From NCBI GenBank assembly GCA_949752745.1, contig OX457032.1, positions 8,446,271-8,510,270 on the forward strand: a DNA stretch of 64,000 bases, in the 5' to 3' direction. The stretch comes from Protula sp. h YS-2021. Taxonomy: Eukaryota > Annelida > Polychaeta > Sabellida > Serpulidae. This document shows positions 1-9,919 of this stretch, in pieces; within the stretch, counting starts at the first letter, position 1, and every line of letters begins with the position of its first letter. The notes beneath the pieces are model-generated. The model was not told the DNA's origin. It saw only the letters and a list, made by a program, of their open reading frames with translations, and did no database searches. A program made the position numbers and the translations under genes.

Positions 1-1748
1 TTGCGAACTAACGTGGAGGTTCGCAAATTAGTTAAAAATAGAAGTTCAAGAAAACATAAAGGTGTTGTTAGAGATATATGTTTACTTGCACATCTGCATT
101 GTCCGCGTAGCGATGCTGCTCCCAACACACACGTTCACTCTATGGTGCTTCCTGCCTTATTTGCTATGTTTATGTAATAAACGTTTATATATTTGATTAT
201 TTTTACTCTTATTTAAATGGAACACATCTATTGGCTAGTAAATAAACAAATCATATATGAGTTGTCTTTTGCGTTTGTTGCATTAGACCTGATATTTTTC
301 CTTTTCTGAGGGGAGCAGGGGAGGGGGTGAAAGGGGAGGTAGCATATGTTTCAAGAAACATCTTAAAATAGAGAGAACTTGAAACGCGTGACATACAGTT
401 AAACTTTAAACGCGAGACTGCGAGATCACAAACCCACTCACCTAATTTATACCACCTCATTTAATTCAGTAAATACGAAAGTGACCAGAAAAGTGCAGTT
501 TCTGGTTAGGACTGTGCACATCTGAAGGCCACTACGTACTGATGACGCTACACCAGAATGGCAGTACAAGAACCCTTATACATGGTCTCATGCAAAATGC
601 GTCAAATTTTATCAATTTTTGACCAAGTTTGAATCGGCCAATTTGCAACACGCAATATATATATAAATATATATATCAGTGTTAAGTTTCAAAAGGCTGA
701 AACTTATAGTTTTTGAGAACTTGTTCGAGCAAAGCCACAAGTTTCGAAGGGTCAGGGGGAGGGGCGCAGACAAACACAGTTAAATGGCCTTCGTCAGTTT
801 TTATCTTTTACTTCACTTTTTTTATTAATGTTTCTTAGTTATATAGTGATACAAAGTAACAGTCAGCGAACCAAGCGGACACAGTGGCTCCATGCACTGC
901 CCATCAACAGTAACCGTGCCCACGCTCACCAAGCCATCGACTGCCCATCACAGTAACGTGCTCACGCTACCCAAGCCATCGAATGCTCGTCACAGTAACC
1001 GTACTTACGCTCACCAAGCCATCGAATGCCCGTCACAGTAACCGTGCTCACGCTCCCGAAGTCATCGAATGCCCATCACAGTAACCGTACTCACGCTCAC
1101 CAAGCCATCGAATGCTCGTCACAGTAACCGTGCTCACGCTCCCCAAGTTATCGAATGCCCATCACAGTAACGTGCTCACGCTACCCAAGCCATCGAATGC
1201 CCGTCACAGTTACCGTGCTCATGCTCCACAAGCTACTGAGAGCCCATCACAGTAACCGTGCTCACGCTCCCCAAGCCATCGACTGCCCATCACAGTAACG
1301 TGCTCAAGCTCTCCAAGCCGCCGAATGCCCATAAGAATAACCTGGCTCACGCTCCCCAAGCCATCGAATGCTCGTCACAGTAACCGTGCTCACGCTCCCC
1401 AAGTCATCGAATGCCCATCACAGTAACCGTGCTCACGCTCCTCAATCCATCGAATGCTCGTCATAGTAACCGTGCTCACGCTCCCCCAAGCCATCGACTG
1501 ATCACCACAGTAGTCGTGTCCATGATCCCCAAGCCATGGCTTGATCATTCTGGTACTCAATCTCGAGATTCTACTTATTAAGTTTATGTATTTGAGGTAT
1601 TGGTCATACAGTAAAAGTGTTAAGAAATTCTCTTACAGTACCATGGTCCAGTTGTCCTCCCCTTTTAACGCTAACATAAATAAAGTCTGTACGCAATATT
1701 AATCTGGATTACAATGGCGCCTGAGCGGGCCCCAGCACAGCTGCAAAC
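1..1748. repeat. Dispersed repeat Z, copy 1
   Basis: This stretch is highly similar to 38,736-40,204, starting at the shared text AACGTGGAGGTTCGCAAATT and ending near GCCCCAGCACAGCTGCAAAC. No convincing gene is present; the only longer ORF on the minus strand (251-460) is not conserved in character. The second copy runs directly into repeat Y, whereas here the Polinton-like region follows. The left end may be cut by the window edge. The family is not recognised; it could be a nonautonomous transposon or one arm of a segmental duplication. Confidence 0.85.
885..1515. repeat. ~42-bp minisatellite inside repeat Z
   Basis: About 15 imperfect units built on ATCGAATGCCCATCACAGTA followed by ACCGTGCTCACGCTCCCCAAG. 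Units vary by single substitutions and by loss of one C (AACCGTG or AACGTG). The homologous array at 39,605-39,960 has only about 8 units, so copy number changed after the two Z copies separated. Confidence 0.9.
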
Positions 1749-2259
1749 AGCACAGCACAGCTCACTCTCTCTCCACACACACCAACACCACTGCAGAATT
1801 AGCGTTTCATTTAGTAAGCTGTATAGGTATTTTAACCCACACAGCAACTCTTTTTTCTCTCACTTTCTCTTTCGCTCTCTCTCTCCACACACATACCAAC
1901 ACCACGGCAGACGCAAGCAGGCAGCCACTCTTTTTCCCAGTCTCCCTTTCACCCAGACACACACGGGAGACTTTTTCTTCTTTCTCCAGTCCTTATTCGC
2001 TCTGTCACTCTCTCTCCACACACATAACACCACGGCAGATGGGCAAACGGGCAGTCATTTTTTTCTCACTTTCTCTTTCTCTTTCTCTCTCCACACACAT
2101 ACCAACATCACGGCAGACGGGCAAACGGGCAGTCATTTTTTCTCACTTTCTCTTTCGCTCTCTCTCCACACACATACCAACACCCATGGCAGACGGGCAA
2201 ACGGGCAGTCATTTTCTTTCTCTCTCCACACGCATATACCAACATCAATGACAGAGTTA
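1749..2259. repeat. CT-rich subrepeats of the left Polinton end
   Basis: Several units of about 90-130 bp, each with a CT-rich run (TCTCTCTCCACACACATACC), then CAACACCACGGCAGACGGGC and often TTAGCGTTTCATTT. The same words occur in inverted orientation at the right end, near 23,600-23,720 and again at 24,465-24,525. An open frame of 224 codons (1,714-2,388) is only a translation of this low-complexity DNA. Confidence 0.75.
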
Positions 2260-2785
2260 TCGTTTCATTTCACAAGCCTAGGTATTTTTAACCCAAACGG
2301 AAACTTTTTTCCTTTCTCACTCTCTCGCCACACACATACCATCACCTATGACAGAATTAGCGTTTCATTAAGCCTCATAGGTATTTAACCCAGACGGCAA
2401 CTTTTTTCATGTCTCTCTTTTGCTCTCTCACTCTCTCTCCACACACACCAACACCACAGCAGAATTAGCGTTTCATTTAGTAAGCTGTATAGGTATTTTA
2501 ACCCAGACAGCAACTCTTTTTTCTCACTCTCTCTCGCAGACGGGCAAACGGGCAGACAGGTCACCTCCTCAAACGTACAAGTTCTCCATTTTTTAAACAG
2601 ACAACTCATAGCCACATGGTTCGAGCTCACTTATGAGCCCCCTTAAAATTCAAAGGGGTATAAATCAACGATTTATAGACTCCTTTTTTAGTATTTTTTT
2701 CGCATTTCCCACACTCTCATGCATACACACACACATACCAACACCATGACAGACGTTTAGCGTTTCATTTCGTATTAGTGGGGGG
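2260..2785. repeat. Left terminal inverted repeat of the Polinton
   Basis: Read in reverse complement, this stretch matches 23,379-23,733. Shared landmarks include CACAAGCCTAGGTATTTTTA, GTACAAGTTCTCCATTTTTT, a match around GAGCTCACTTATGA, the run CCCTTAAAATTCAAAGGGG, and TTAGCGTTTCATTTCGTATT at the inner end. The CT-rich portions differ in length between the two ends. Confidence 0.85.
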
Positions 2786-2830
2786 CCGCTAAAGAGCGGC
2801 CGTGGAGGTTCTTTTTCAATCTTCTTTTCG

Positions 2831-3892
2831 TCACTTCTTCCTGCCGCTGCCGCCACTGTTGTCTTCTTTGCAGCCGATCTTTCTCCTATGCGAGGCTACC
2901 CCAGCCCTGTTTGAGGTGAAATTCCTGCCTAAAACACTACAGGTATGATCTTGAGACTTCATAGCCTCTGAGCATTTTTGTTCGTGCGCTGTCACTTTGA
3001 CACTCTGCGGAATTATAAAGCCGCAGAATTCACAATATCGTATATTTTCCACATCGTCCAGGAAGCGCACGACGTCCTGGAATGTTGACTCTTTGCTAGA
3101 GTCGTCCTCCAGTTTCATCTCAACCAGGGTAGTGGTGTGACCATAGTCGAAAGGCGACTGCATCTGGCTGGCGTCGATGGTTGTTGGCGTATCTTTAATG
3201 CTGGCGACAGCGGTCGTCAGCTCATCCATAGGAGCAGGTTGCGGGCTGTCTGGCCTCGTGACAGTGGCACTGGGCACGTGCCTCTGCCTGGTCACTTGCT
3301 GTTCAACCGGCATCCTCCGGATAGTGGCGTCTGGCTTCCTCGGGCTTGCTTTCACAGGAGTCGCTTTCATAGGAGTCGCTTTCTGGCAGGGCGACGGATC
3401 CCGAAACTTCGCAGGCGACTGCTGCCTTAGTCGTTTATGGCTCTCCTCCGCCGCCCTGCCAAACCGGTTGTATTCCCCAGTGGTTGCTGCCTCAAGCTCC
3501 CTCCACTTATCCAGCATGAATACCTGGTATTCAATGTATATTTCTTCGAACAGGTTAACATCCTTCTGAGTCAGAAAAAATTTCTGACGACGCTCAGCTT
3601 TGAAGAACTCTTCCTTGTATGTTAACCCGTCAAGAGATAGAAGCAAACTGACTGCATAGAGTGCGAGGCTGCCTAAAAAATGGTGTACCTCCCCCCCCTC
3701 GGCCGGCCGACCGATCAACAGACCCCCCCCCCCCCCCCCCGGCCAGTGACCCACAAGCCACTGGCTCACCACTGAGTAGTATAAAAAGGTCCGTTCGCCG
3801 CCCCTATGGCCATTGCATTGCCAAGACATCATGGAGTCGTCTCTAAAAGCACCAACGGCTAGCAACATGGAAATTGATAGCCTGTTCAGCAA
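2831..3892 (-). CDS. C2H2-type zinc-finger protein at the left end of the Polinton
   Basis: An open frame of up to 353 codons. The convincing part is downstream of about 3,660: a basic, Lys/Arg/Pro-rich middle with repeated KATPMKATPVKASPRK-type sequence, then a C-terminal module with CEFCGF, HEQKC and a second Cys-His cluster ending HRRKIGC, and a basic tail. This looks like one or two C2H2 fingers, so nucleic-acid binding is likely. The first ~75 codons run through a C-rich spacer and the divergent promoter of the plus-strand gene at 3,831, and are probably not translated; the true start is uncertain. The gene is transcribed outward, as is common for genes at Polinton ends. No specific family was recognised. 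Confidence 0.55.
   Translation of the reverse strand: MLNRLSISMLLAVGAFRDDSMMSWQCNGHRGGERTFLYYSVVSQWLVGHWPGGGGGGLLIGRPAEGGEVHHFLGSLALYAVSLLLSLDGLTYKEEFFKAERRQKFFLTQKDVNLFEEIYIEYQVFMLDKWRELEAATTGEYNRFGRAAEESHKRLRQQSPAKFRDPSPCQKATPMKATPVKASPRKPDATIRRMPVEQQVTRQRHVPSATVTRPDSPQPAPMDELTTAVASIKDTPTTIDASQMQSPFDYGHTTTLVEMKLEDDSSKESTFQDVVRFLDDVENIRYCEFCGFIIPQSVKVTAHEQKCSEAMKSQDHTCSVLGRNFTSNRAGVASHRRKIGCKEDNSGGSGRKK
3780..3786 (+). promoter_or_regulatory. TATA box of the first rightward Polinton gene
   Basis: TATAAAA lies 51 bp upstream of the ATG at 3,831 and follows a run of C residues (3,722-3,740). The spacing fits an RNA polymerase II core promoter with a short leader. Confidence 0.55.
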
Positions 3893-5059
3893 CGAAACAA
3901 CGGCTTTGACAGATGCAGTTTTAATTGAAGAGGAGACTGCTGCGTTCCTAAGTACAATGGCAGAAGCTAAAAAAGCCTTGGAAGAAGCATTTGGGGCTCC
4001 GTCAGACGTGTTTACAGTGCAACAAAGAAAGCCTGAGGAAGCGTTAGGTGCTCCGTCAGACGTGTCTACAGTACAGCAAGCAATGCTAGATCCTGAGGGA
4101 TCTGACTAGCCGTTCTGGGTTGCAAATGCGCTTGTAAATGGTAGCGCCAAGCCACTTAGCACGTTAAAGGTACATCTAGGGCATCTTGAGGAAGAAGAAG
4201 TGGTCATGTCAAGCGGTGACAACAACGACGACGATGATGACGGCGATGACGACAACGACGGCGATGACGACAACGACGTCGATGACGACAGCGACGACGA
4301 TGACGACAGCGACGACGATGACAAGCAGCTCAAATCTAAATTTGAATTGAGCAAAACTATTCCTGTTACTGAGGAAGACGTCACGCTGTTGAAACGAAAC
4401 ATTCGAGCAGTGATTCCTCTGAACGATAGCAACATTTTATGGCGTTTATGTGAAGAAGGCTTTTTTGACCAACACAAGTACATATACCTAACGGAAGAAG
4501 TGAACACTGTCATTCAGCTTATCTACATGCTAGAAGGAAACCTAGAGCATCTACCCGCGCTAGAGCCACAGTTCTCCGAAGCCATGACCCGACGTTTCGT
4601 TCAATCTATTAGAAGTCTTCATGAGGAACTTTTTAAGACTTTATGTCTACCGACGCCAAAGTGTGTTGATGAGGATCACGATTCCAAATGTGCAAAGGTC
4701 ATGCTACATGGTTTCAAGGTTACACCCGTATTAAGGTGTATGATATGATGGCGTATTTCACCATGCCAATGCTCTTTGAATGGATAATTGGTAGTCGCAA
4801 ACGAGGAGACTTTTTAGTGATCGTCATGAGTCAATCTCTAACAAATGGTTTGCCAACAGCCTTTCTTGATGGTTTCAACGAGATCACTCCGCGATTTTGC
4901 AAACATCTCATGAAAACATACATTACGTGTAATGTATGTTTTAATGTACCATTGCCCAGTGGTAATGTCCATATAAAAGGAGTGAGGTGTCAAGTGCAGT
5001 CATCATTCAACGCGAAGTCATGGAGAAGACAAGCAGCTTTAAAATTAGTGCACACTTAA
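3831..5059 (+). pseudogene. Polinton accessory protein A, acidic; broken
   Basis: Starts at ATGGAGTCG. The frame is stopped by a TAG at 4,107-4,109 and continues in the same frame to 4,748. It then shifts near 4,715 into the frame that runs to 5,059. The N-terminal part has two near-identical repeats around GAPSDVFTVQQ and GAPSDVSTVQQ. The middle is a GAC/GAT tract (about 4,215-4,325) encoding a nearly pure Asp run. The remainder is globular-looking with no recognised family. Its position as first gene after a TATA promoter suggests an early or regulatory role, which is inference only. Confidence 0.55.
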
Positions 5060-5076
5060 CCATTACTGTGGAGCAT

Positions 5077-5639
5077 GGATAATTTGGGCTATTTATTCGA
5101 ATCAAACGTGGAGAGAGATGGCTTGCTTTGTCAACATCCTTGTGGAACTTGTGTGTCTGAACTTAACAAGATTACGCAACATTGGCTTCAAACTGTACTT
5201 AACGCAAACGAAGTGGCTTGAAGTCATTTCATACCAAGGCATGCGCTATGTGAGTTTTGTGTATACATCACTGTTTGAAGGGAAAGAATACAAGTATTAC
5301 ATCAACATGAATGATGGTGAATGGGAGACATTGCTTCAGGAGATGGATAGCATCAACTCAACCTTATTGCCATGTGCGGAATGTCATGGCAAGAAAACTC
5401 CTATCAAGCTGCAAAAGGACAATCGGATGAAAGTGTCAAAGCTATCCAAGAAAAGACTGGCTGAAGTTCAATGGGAGAATATGGATGTGCAAAATCAACT
5501 TGAACTTATCTGTGAATATTGTAGTGCTTACGGATATGCTGAGGATTATGATTGTCACTGCCACAAGTACAATTGCAAGTTGTGTGAACCAGACAACTTC
5601 TGCAACAAGTGCGGCTCACTAACAGTATCTGCAGAGTAA
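5077..5639 (+). pseudogene. Polinton accessory protein B, Cys-rich C-terminus; broken
   Basis: An ATG at 5,077 opens a frame that hits TGA at 5,219-5,221. The adjoining frame carries on to 5,639 without interruption, so a single-base frameshift near 5,200 is the simplest reading. The C-terminal third contains paired cysteines and histidines (PCAECHGKK, ICEYCSAYG, DCHCHKYNCKLCEPDNFCNKC), suggesting two or more zinc-binding knuckles. Family not recognised. It follows gene A by 17 bp and runs the same way. Confidence 0.5.
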
Positions 5640-5985
5640 GACTGAGCGTCATTTGCTTAACAGCCGCCATAGTGTGCAGACGTGTTATATGGACATTTGA
5701 AACAAATATGGATGTAGAAACGTGTTTCAAGGAGAAGTATGTGGACTACATTATAAGTGATAAGGATCTATTCAACAACAACTGCAACACTTTGACATTT
5801 ATTGGGAACTTGCTCATTCCACGTTGAACGTGCCAAACTTACGTGATGATTTCATCAAAGAGTATGTGCTTTCAAACATCGACGGAGTTGAGGAGTTTGA
5901 TGTGGAAGCAGCATATAACTTTGCTCGATTTGATCCAAGACTGTTTGATGAAGTGAGAGGGTGGTTAATCTACATTGCAGTATAA
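5640..5985 (+). pseudogene. Small Polinton accessory ORF C; broken
   Basis: Two overlapping frames together look like one small gene: one ending at 5,825, the other ending in TAA at 5,983-5,985 with the tail VRGWLIYIAV. The shift is near 5,780. The stop overlaps the next ATG (TAATG). The C-terminal DEVRGWLIYI resembles DELSSWLMYI in gene D downstream, so C and D may be tandem paralogues. No function is assigned. Confidence 0.4.
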
Positions 5986-6311
5986 TGGCAGACATTACAT
6001 TGAGACAATACATTGTGCAAAAAACATATTGTGAAGAAATGTTATATGCTGTAAAAAAGTTTGCATGCTTAGTATGTCCTGCTTGTCAAAATGAAGAGTG
6101 TTCAGAACATACTTGTCATTCTGCATGTGTCTATACATATTAGAATGAAGCTAAATATCACATTTATTTAGATAAAGTGCTAGACAATGCAAATCAACGT
6201 TGTGAGAAATATGGTGTAGATGTTATCACATTAGATGAATTAAGTAGTTGGTTAATGTACATTGAAGATCAATGGACTCCAATTATTCACACCATTGTAT
6301 CAATACTTGAT
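5985..6311 (+). pseudogene. Small Cys-rich Polinton accessory ORF D; one nonsense codon
   Basis: ATG at 5,985 overlaps the stop of ORF C. The frame reads through MADITLRQYIVQK and a Cys/His cluster (CLVCPACQNEECSEHTCHSAC) to a TAG at 6,141-6,143. It continues in the same frame to TGA at 6,309-6,311, about 108 codons in all. The Cys/His spacing suggests a small zinc-binding module. Family not recognised. Confidence 0.45.
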
Positions 6312-6317
6312 TTTTAA

Positions 6318-6440
6318 GATATGTTGATTGAGTTGTAAGACAAAATAAAATGCAAGATATGTTGATAAAATAAAATGCAAGATATGTTGATAAAATAAGA
6401 CGCAAGATATGTTCACAAAATAAAATGTAAGGTATGTTAA
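6318..6440. repeat. ~25-bp AT-rich tandem repeat upstream of the integrase
   Basis: About four imperfect copies of ATAAAATGCAAGATATGTTG separate gene D from the integrase ATG. The array occupies most of the only sizeable gap in this gene block. It could hold promoter elements or a poly(A) signal (AATAAA occurs repeatedly), but no single TATA box stands out. Confidence 0.6.
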
Positions 6441-6465
6441 GAAGTGTTGATCATTTAGTGTTAAC

Positions 6466-7500
6466 ATGTCGACGTGGAAAGACTACTTAACCAATATTTA
6501 CTTTAAACCTGGTCAAACCAGGGCATTTGCTGGTCCTTACAAACTTTATCACATATTAGAAAAACATGATCAACCAGTCACTCATTCCAAAGTGAAGAAA
6601 TGGTTACAGGATCAAGATGCCTTCAGTTTACTACAACCTGTAAAATACAGGTTTAAAAGGCAACGTGTCCTTACACGTGAAATTGATGACATGTGGGATA
6701 TTCATTTAGCTGACATGGGAAACATAGCTCCCTATAATGCTGACACCCGCTTTTTATTGGTTGTTATTGATGTGTTTTCCAAATATTTGTGGGTGCAGCC
6801 AATACCTAATAAATCACATACCAGCGTCATAGAAGCCTTTCAAAAGATTTTTCATGAAACACAACGAAGACCACGAACTCTAAGGTCAGATAAAGGAACT
6901 GAATTTAAAAACAGATGGGTAAAGCAATTTGAAGAAGGAGGGAATACATGCCTATACAACAAAGAATGAAACTAAAGCCAACTTTGCTGACAGAGTCATT
7001 CGTACTCTAAAAGGATTGATGTATCGATATTTCCTGCATAATCAAACTTATCGCTATATCGGCATCCTTCCAGACTTGGTGTACAATTACAACCATAGAC
7101 CACATGGCTCCCTCCCTAATAAGTATGCTCCTGCAGATATTCGTAAAGACAGCGAATCTAAAGTGTGGAAGTATATGTATGTAGACAAATTGAAATTGAA
7201 ACCAAAGAAAGAGAAAAAAAACCCAAATTTAAAATTGGTGATCAGGTTCGCATTTCTCACATGAAATATGTATTTCAACGGGATTTGTATCGTGTGAAAG
7301 ACTTTTTGGACGAAGATATTGATGGACATTTCTATAAAGAACAACTGCAGAAAGTGACAAAAGATATTGAATATGTTTACAGAATTGAAAAGGTTTTGAA
7401 AACACGAAAAAGACGAGGTGTTAAGGAATTATTTGTTAAGTCGTTAGGTTGGCCAAAGAAGTTTAACAGTTGGGTGAAAGAAACAGACATTAAAAAATGA
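6466..7500 (+). pseudogene. Polinton integrase (retroviral-type DDE core plus chromodomain); frameshifted
   Basis: It would catalyse insertion of the element DNA into host chromosomes. The frame starts at ATGTCGACG and shifts near 6,935 and again in an A-run near 7,215. Visible parts in order are an N-terminal region; a core with LLVVIDVFSKYLWVQP (Asp) and LRSDKGTEF (Asp); the third catalytic position in FADRVIRTLK; and a basic segment leading to a C-terminal chromodomain-like part (YRIEKVLKTR, then LGWPKKFNSWV). In this family the third catalytic residue is normally Glu; here the codon is GAC (Asp). Two frameshifts plus this substitution make activity unlikely. The stop overlaps the ATPase ATG. 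Confidence 0.88.
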
Positions 7501-8049
7501 AGCATCCATTCACATGTCTTGGATCTACAGGCAGTGGTAAAACTTCTCTAGTTAGAGAAATTCTAGAACAAAAGTTAATTAAACCCTCTGCAAAAACAAT
7601 TTCATGGCTCTATGCAGCAGATCAGCCTTTGTACAAGGGAATGAAAGGTGTGGAATTTACCAAGGCATTCCAGATGGCATTGAAGAGCGTTTTAACCCCA
7701 AAAACCAAACTTACTCATCATTGATGACTTAATGACTAAACGTCATAGTGATGAGCGTATGACACGTCTCTTTAGTGTTGGTAACAGTCATCAAAATCCA
7801 AGCATTATTTTTATTGTGCATAATTTATTCCATCATGGTAGAGAAATGCGAAATATTAGTTTGAATACACATTATATCATTCTGTTTAAAAATCCTAGAG
7901 ACAGTCAACAAATAAGTACATTAGCGCGACAAATGTATCCTGGAAAATCTCAATTTCTCATAGAAGCCTATCAAGATGCTACCAGCAAACCTCATGGCTA
8001 TCTAAACGACGTAAATCCTTGCTACAATAAGTTACTAAGGAGGAATTAA
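7497..8049 (+). pseudogene. Polinton genome-packaging ATPase (FtsK/HerA, A32-like); one frameshift
   Basis: It would pump DNA into the capsid using ATP. The ATG overlaps the integrase stop in an ATGA arrangement. The Walker A motif GSTGSGKT is intact near residue 9. The reading frame shifts within an A/C-rich run near 7,705. Just downstream, LLIIDDLM supplies Walker B, followed by GNSHQNPSIIFIVHNLF and the C-terminal LARQMYPGK block typical of Polinton ATPases. Total length (~180 codons) fits the family. Only the single frameshift was seen. Confidence 0.88.
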
Positions 8050-8054
8050 CTAGC

Positions 8055-8270
8055 TTGTTTGAAATTTGTTTGAATATATTTCGAGGACATTTACCCTTAA
8101 GCTCAAAAAGGTATAAGGAATTCAAGCGTGAACGTCATACCCTACGCACACTAGCAGATAAGAAGATATCACTTCGAAGAAAAAAGAAGTTGGTTACTCA
8201 GAAAGGGGGATTTATTGGAGCCATTGCTAAATTTGCATTACCCTTGTTAGCTCAGTTGCTGTTAAAATGA
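8055..8270 (+). CDS. Small basic Polinton protein with hydrophobic C-terminus
   Basis: About 71 codons with no ATG at the start (the first plausible codon is TTG), so the start is uncertain or lost. The middle is strongly basic (KRYKEFKRERHTLRTLADKK, then RRKKK), and the end is a Gly/hydrophobic segment (KGGFIGAIAKFALPLLAQLL). A short protein of this form beside the ATPase is recurrent in Polintons and adintoviruses, where such proteins are thought to be virion components. The stop overlaps the next ATG (ATGA). Confidence 0.55.
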   Translation: MFEICLNIFRGHLPLSSKRYKEFKRERHTLRTLADKKISLRRKKKLVTQKGGFIGAIAKFALPLLAQLLLK

Positions 8271-8741
8271 AACATACTTTGAAAATGGTCCTCATTCCTA
8301 AATATGACTATAAAAGGTTGTTAGAAAAGAAGGGAAAAGATGGCGAAATCAAAACGAAAGTGAATAAACTTTTGTGTCAAGTTCTTGGCCGTCATTTACG
8401 AACAATTCAGTCACAACAACAACGACAAAAGTCTGTTACATCATCCAATGCAGAAAAATGAGAAAAGTCCCAACAGTTTCTTACCTATTTTCAACCTATT
8501 TATCACGTAAAACTAACACAACATCCAGAAGGATGGGAAACTTTTAACATGGATTAAAGAGTTATGGTGTTGTTCTTGTAAAGTAAATTGAAATAAAAAT
8601 ACTATTGCTGTAAAAATTAGGTGTGTCAGTGCTTGTTGTCAGGGAGAAATAGTAGATACCAATGTAGATCATGTAGATAGCAATTTAGACAACAATGTAG
8701 ACAGCAATGTAGAGAGTGAGGATGACGAGTGTCAAACATGA
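8267..8741 (+). pseudogene. Polinton small protein, basic N-terminus and Cys-pair C-terminus; broken
   Basis: ATG at 8,267 overlaps the previous stop. The frame reads basic sequence to a TGA at 8,459-8,461, then continues in frame (EKSQQFLTYFQPIYHVKL) to about 8,550. A neighbouring frame, itself with one TGA, continues through ELWCCSCKVN, KIRCVSACCQGE and an Asp/Asn repeat to TGA at 8,739-8,741. Joining these into one gene is inference from spacing and composition. Four Cys pairs suggest metal binding. Family not recognised. Confidence 0.4.
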
Positions 8742-8795
8742 AGTAATGTATATACGCATCTAGTCTATCTACATCACATAAACGATTTAGCTGTC

Positions 8796-9564
8796 ATGGA
8801 GTCAACAAGTTTTTACATTACTTTACCCAGCAATGCTAGTATGAACTATTATCCCAACAACAAGGCTTCAAATTATCAAATTCGTATGCCTCGAACCATC
8901 TTTTTGAAAGGAAAATATGAAGTGGCCTTAGCTGAAATTCAATATCCACATACATGGTCTACGATGAGGCCTAACTTAGACTATTATGTGAAATACATAA
9001 CGGATTATACAGCTGATGGTGTCTATAAAACAGGGTATATTGCTCATGGCTATTATAAAAACCCGAGTGAAGTCATTCAAGCCATAAATCAAGCCTTTAA
9101 AGATGCCTTTACCACTGATGAAATCGATGTATCTCCAGTAAGATTAAACTATGATAAAATTACAAGGAAAGTCTCTCTGGTGTTAAAAGATCATTTTGCC
9201 TTATCATTTTCCACGGGATTAGGAGAATTGTTAGGATTTACACCACGCATGGTTTATATTAATGAAAGTGAGGCACCACATATGCTTGATATTAAACATG
9301 GATTTTATACACTCTATGTGTTTTGTAGTATTTGTGAATCACGGGTTGTAGGGATCATTATGTGCTTTGTTACGATCTGTTGGAATACAAGGACATGATG
9401 GAGATATTATTATGAAAACTTTTGGAGAACCTCATTATGTTCCTGTAAACACATCTAAATTTGACATGATAGAAATGAATATTAAGGATGACACAGGTGA
9501 AAACATCTTACTTAAGACTGGGAAAATGATCTGTAAACTTCATTTTCGACCAAAAACATTATGA
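8796..9564 (+). pseudogene. Polinton minor capsid protein (penton, single jelly roll); one frameshift
   Basis: This would form the vertex capsomer of the virion. The start MESTSFYITLPSNAS, then YYPNNKASNYQIRMP and GKYEVALAEIQYPHTW, match the typical N-terminus of Polinton minor capsid proteins. The frame shifts near 9,350 and ends at 9,562-9,564. The C-terminal block (DMIEMNIKDDTGENI, then GKMICKLHFRPK) is also family-typical. The total of about 250 codons is normal. The stop overlaps the next ATG. Confidence 0.82.
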
Positions 9565-9917
9565 AAGCATACACACACAATCCATCTATATATCGCAACC
9601 ATTTTCTTCGTCATGTGGGTGGGGAAGTACCAGGATTTAAAGGAGCGCGAATACAATATGGAGATGGTATTGGTTCAATACTGGGATCATTCGCTTGCAA
9701 AGCTATTCCACTGCTTAAGGCAGGGGCTAAAATCGTTGCACCACATCTTAAAAAGGCTGCAAAAGATGTCGCGAAAGATGTTACAGGTCAAATAGCACAA
9801 CGTGTGATTGGTGATGTGTTAGGAGGACAAAAGAGAGCGCAACCAGCAAAACGTGTCAGAAGGCGAAATGCAACTAAACGGATAACATCAACAAAATATA
9901 AGAAAGATATTTTTTAA
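9561..9917 (+). CDS. Polinton virion basic protein (adenovirus core/pVI-like)
   Basis: An intact 118-codon frame starting in an ATGA overlap with the minor capsid gene. It has an N-terminal region with GARIQYGDGIGSILGSF, an amphipathic AIPLLKAGAKIVAPHLKKAA segment, and a strongly basic C-terminus (RAQPAKRVRRRNATKR). This form, between the minor and major capsid genes, is standard in Polintons and adintoviruses. It is compared there with small adenovirus virion proteins that bind DNA or disrupt membranes; the precise role here is inference. This is one of the few undamaged genes of the element. Confidence 0.72.
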   Translation: MKAYTHNPSIYRNHFLRHVGGEVPGFKGARIQYGDGIGSILGSFACKAIPLLKAGAKIVAPHLKKAAKDVAKDVTGQIAQRVIGDVLGGQKRAQPAKRVRRRNATKRITSTKYKKDIF

Positions 9918-9919
9918 TC

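Noticed and set aside
1714..2388. 224-codon plus-strand ORF rich in Ser/His/Phe
   Set aside because: Low-complexity CT/CA-rich DNA of the Polinton end; no start context or domain, and periodic subrepeats explain it.
4106..4513. Ser-rich 135-codon minus-strand ORF
   Set aside because: Antisense of the Asp-coding GAC tract of the early Polinton gene.
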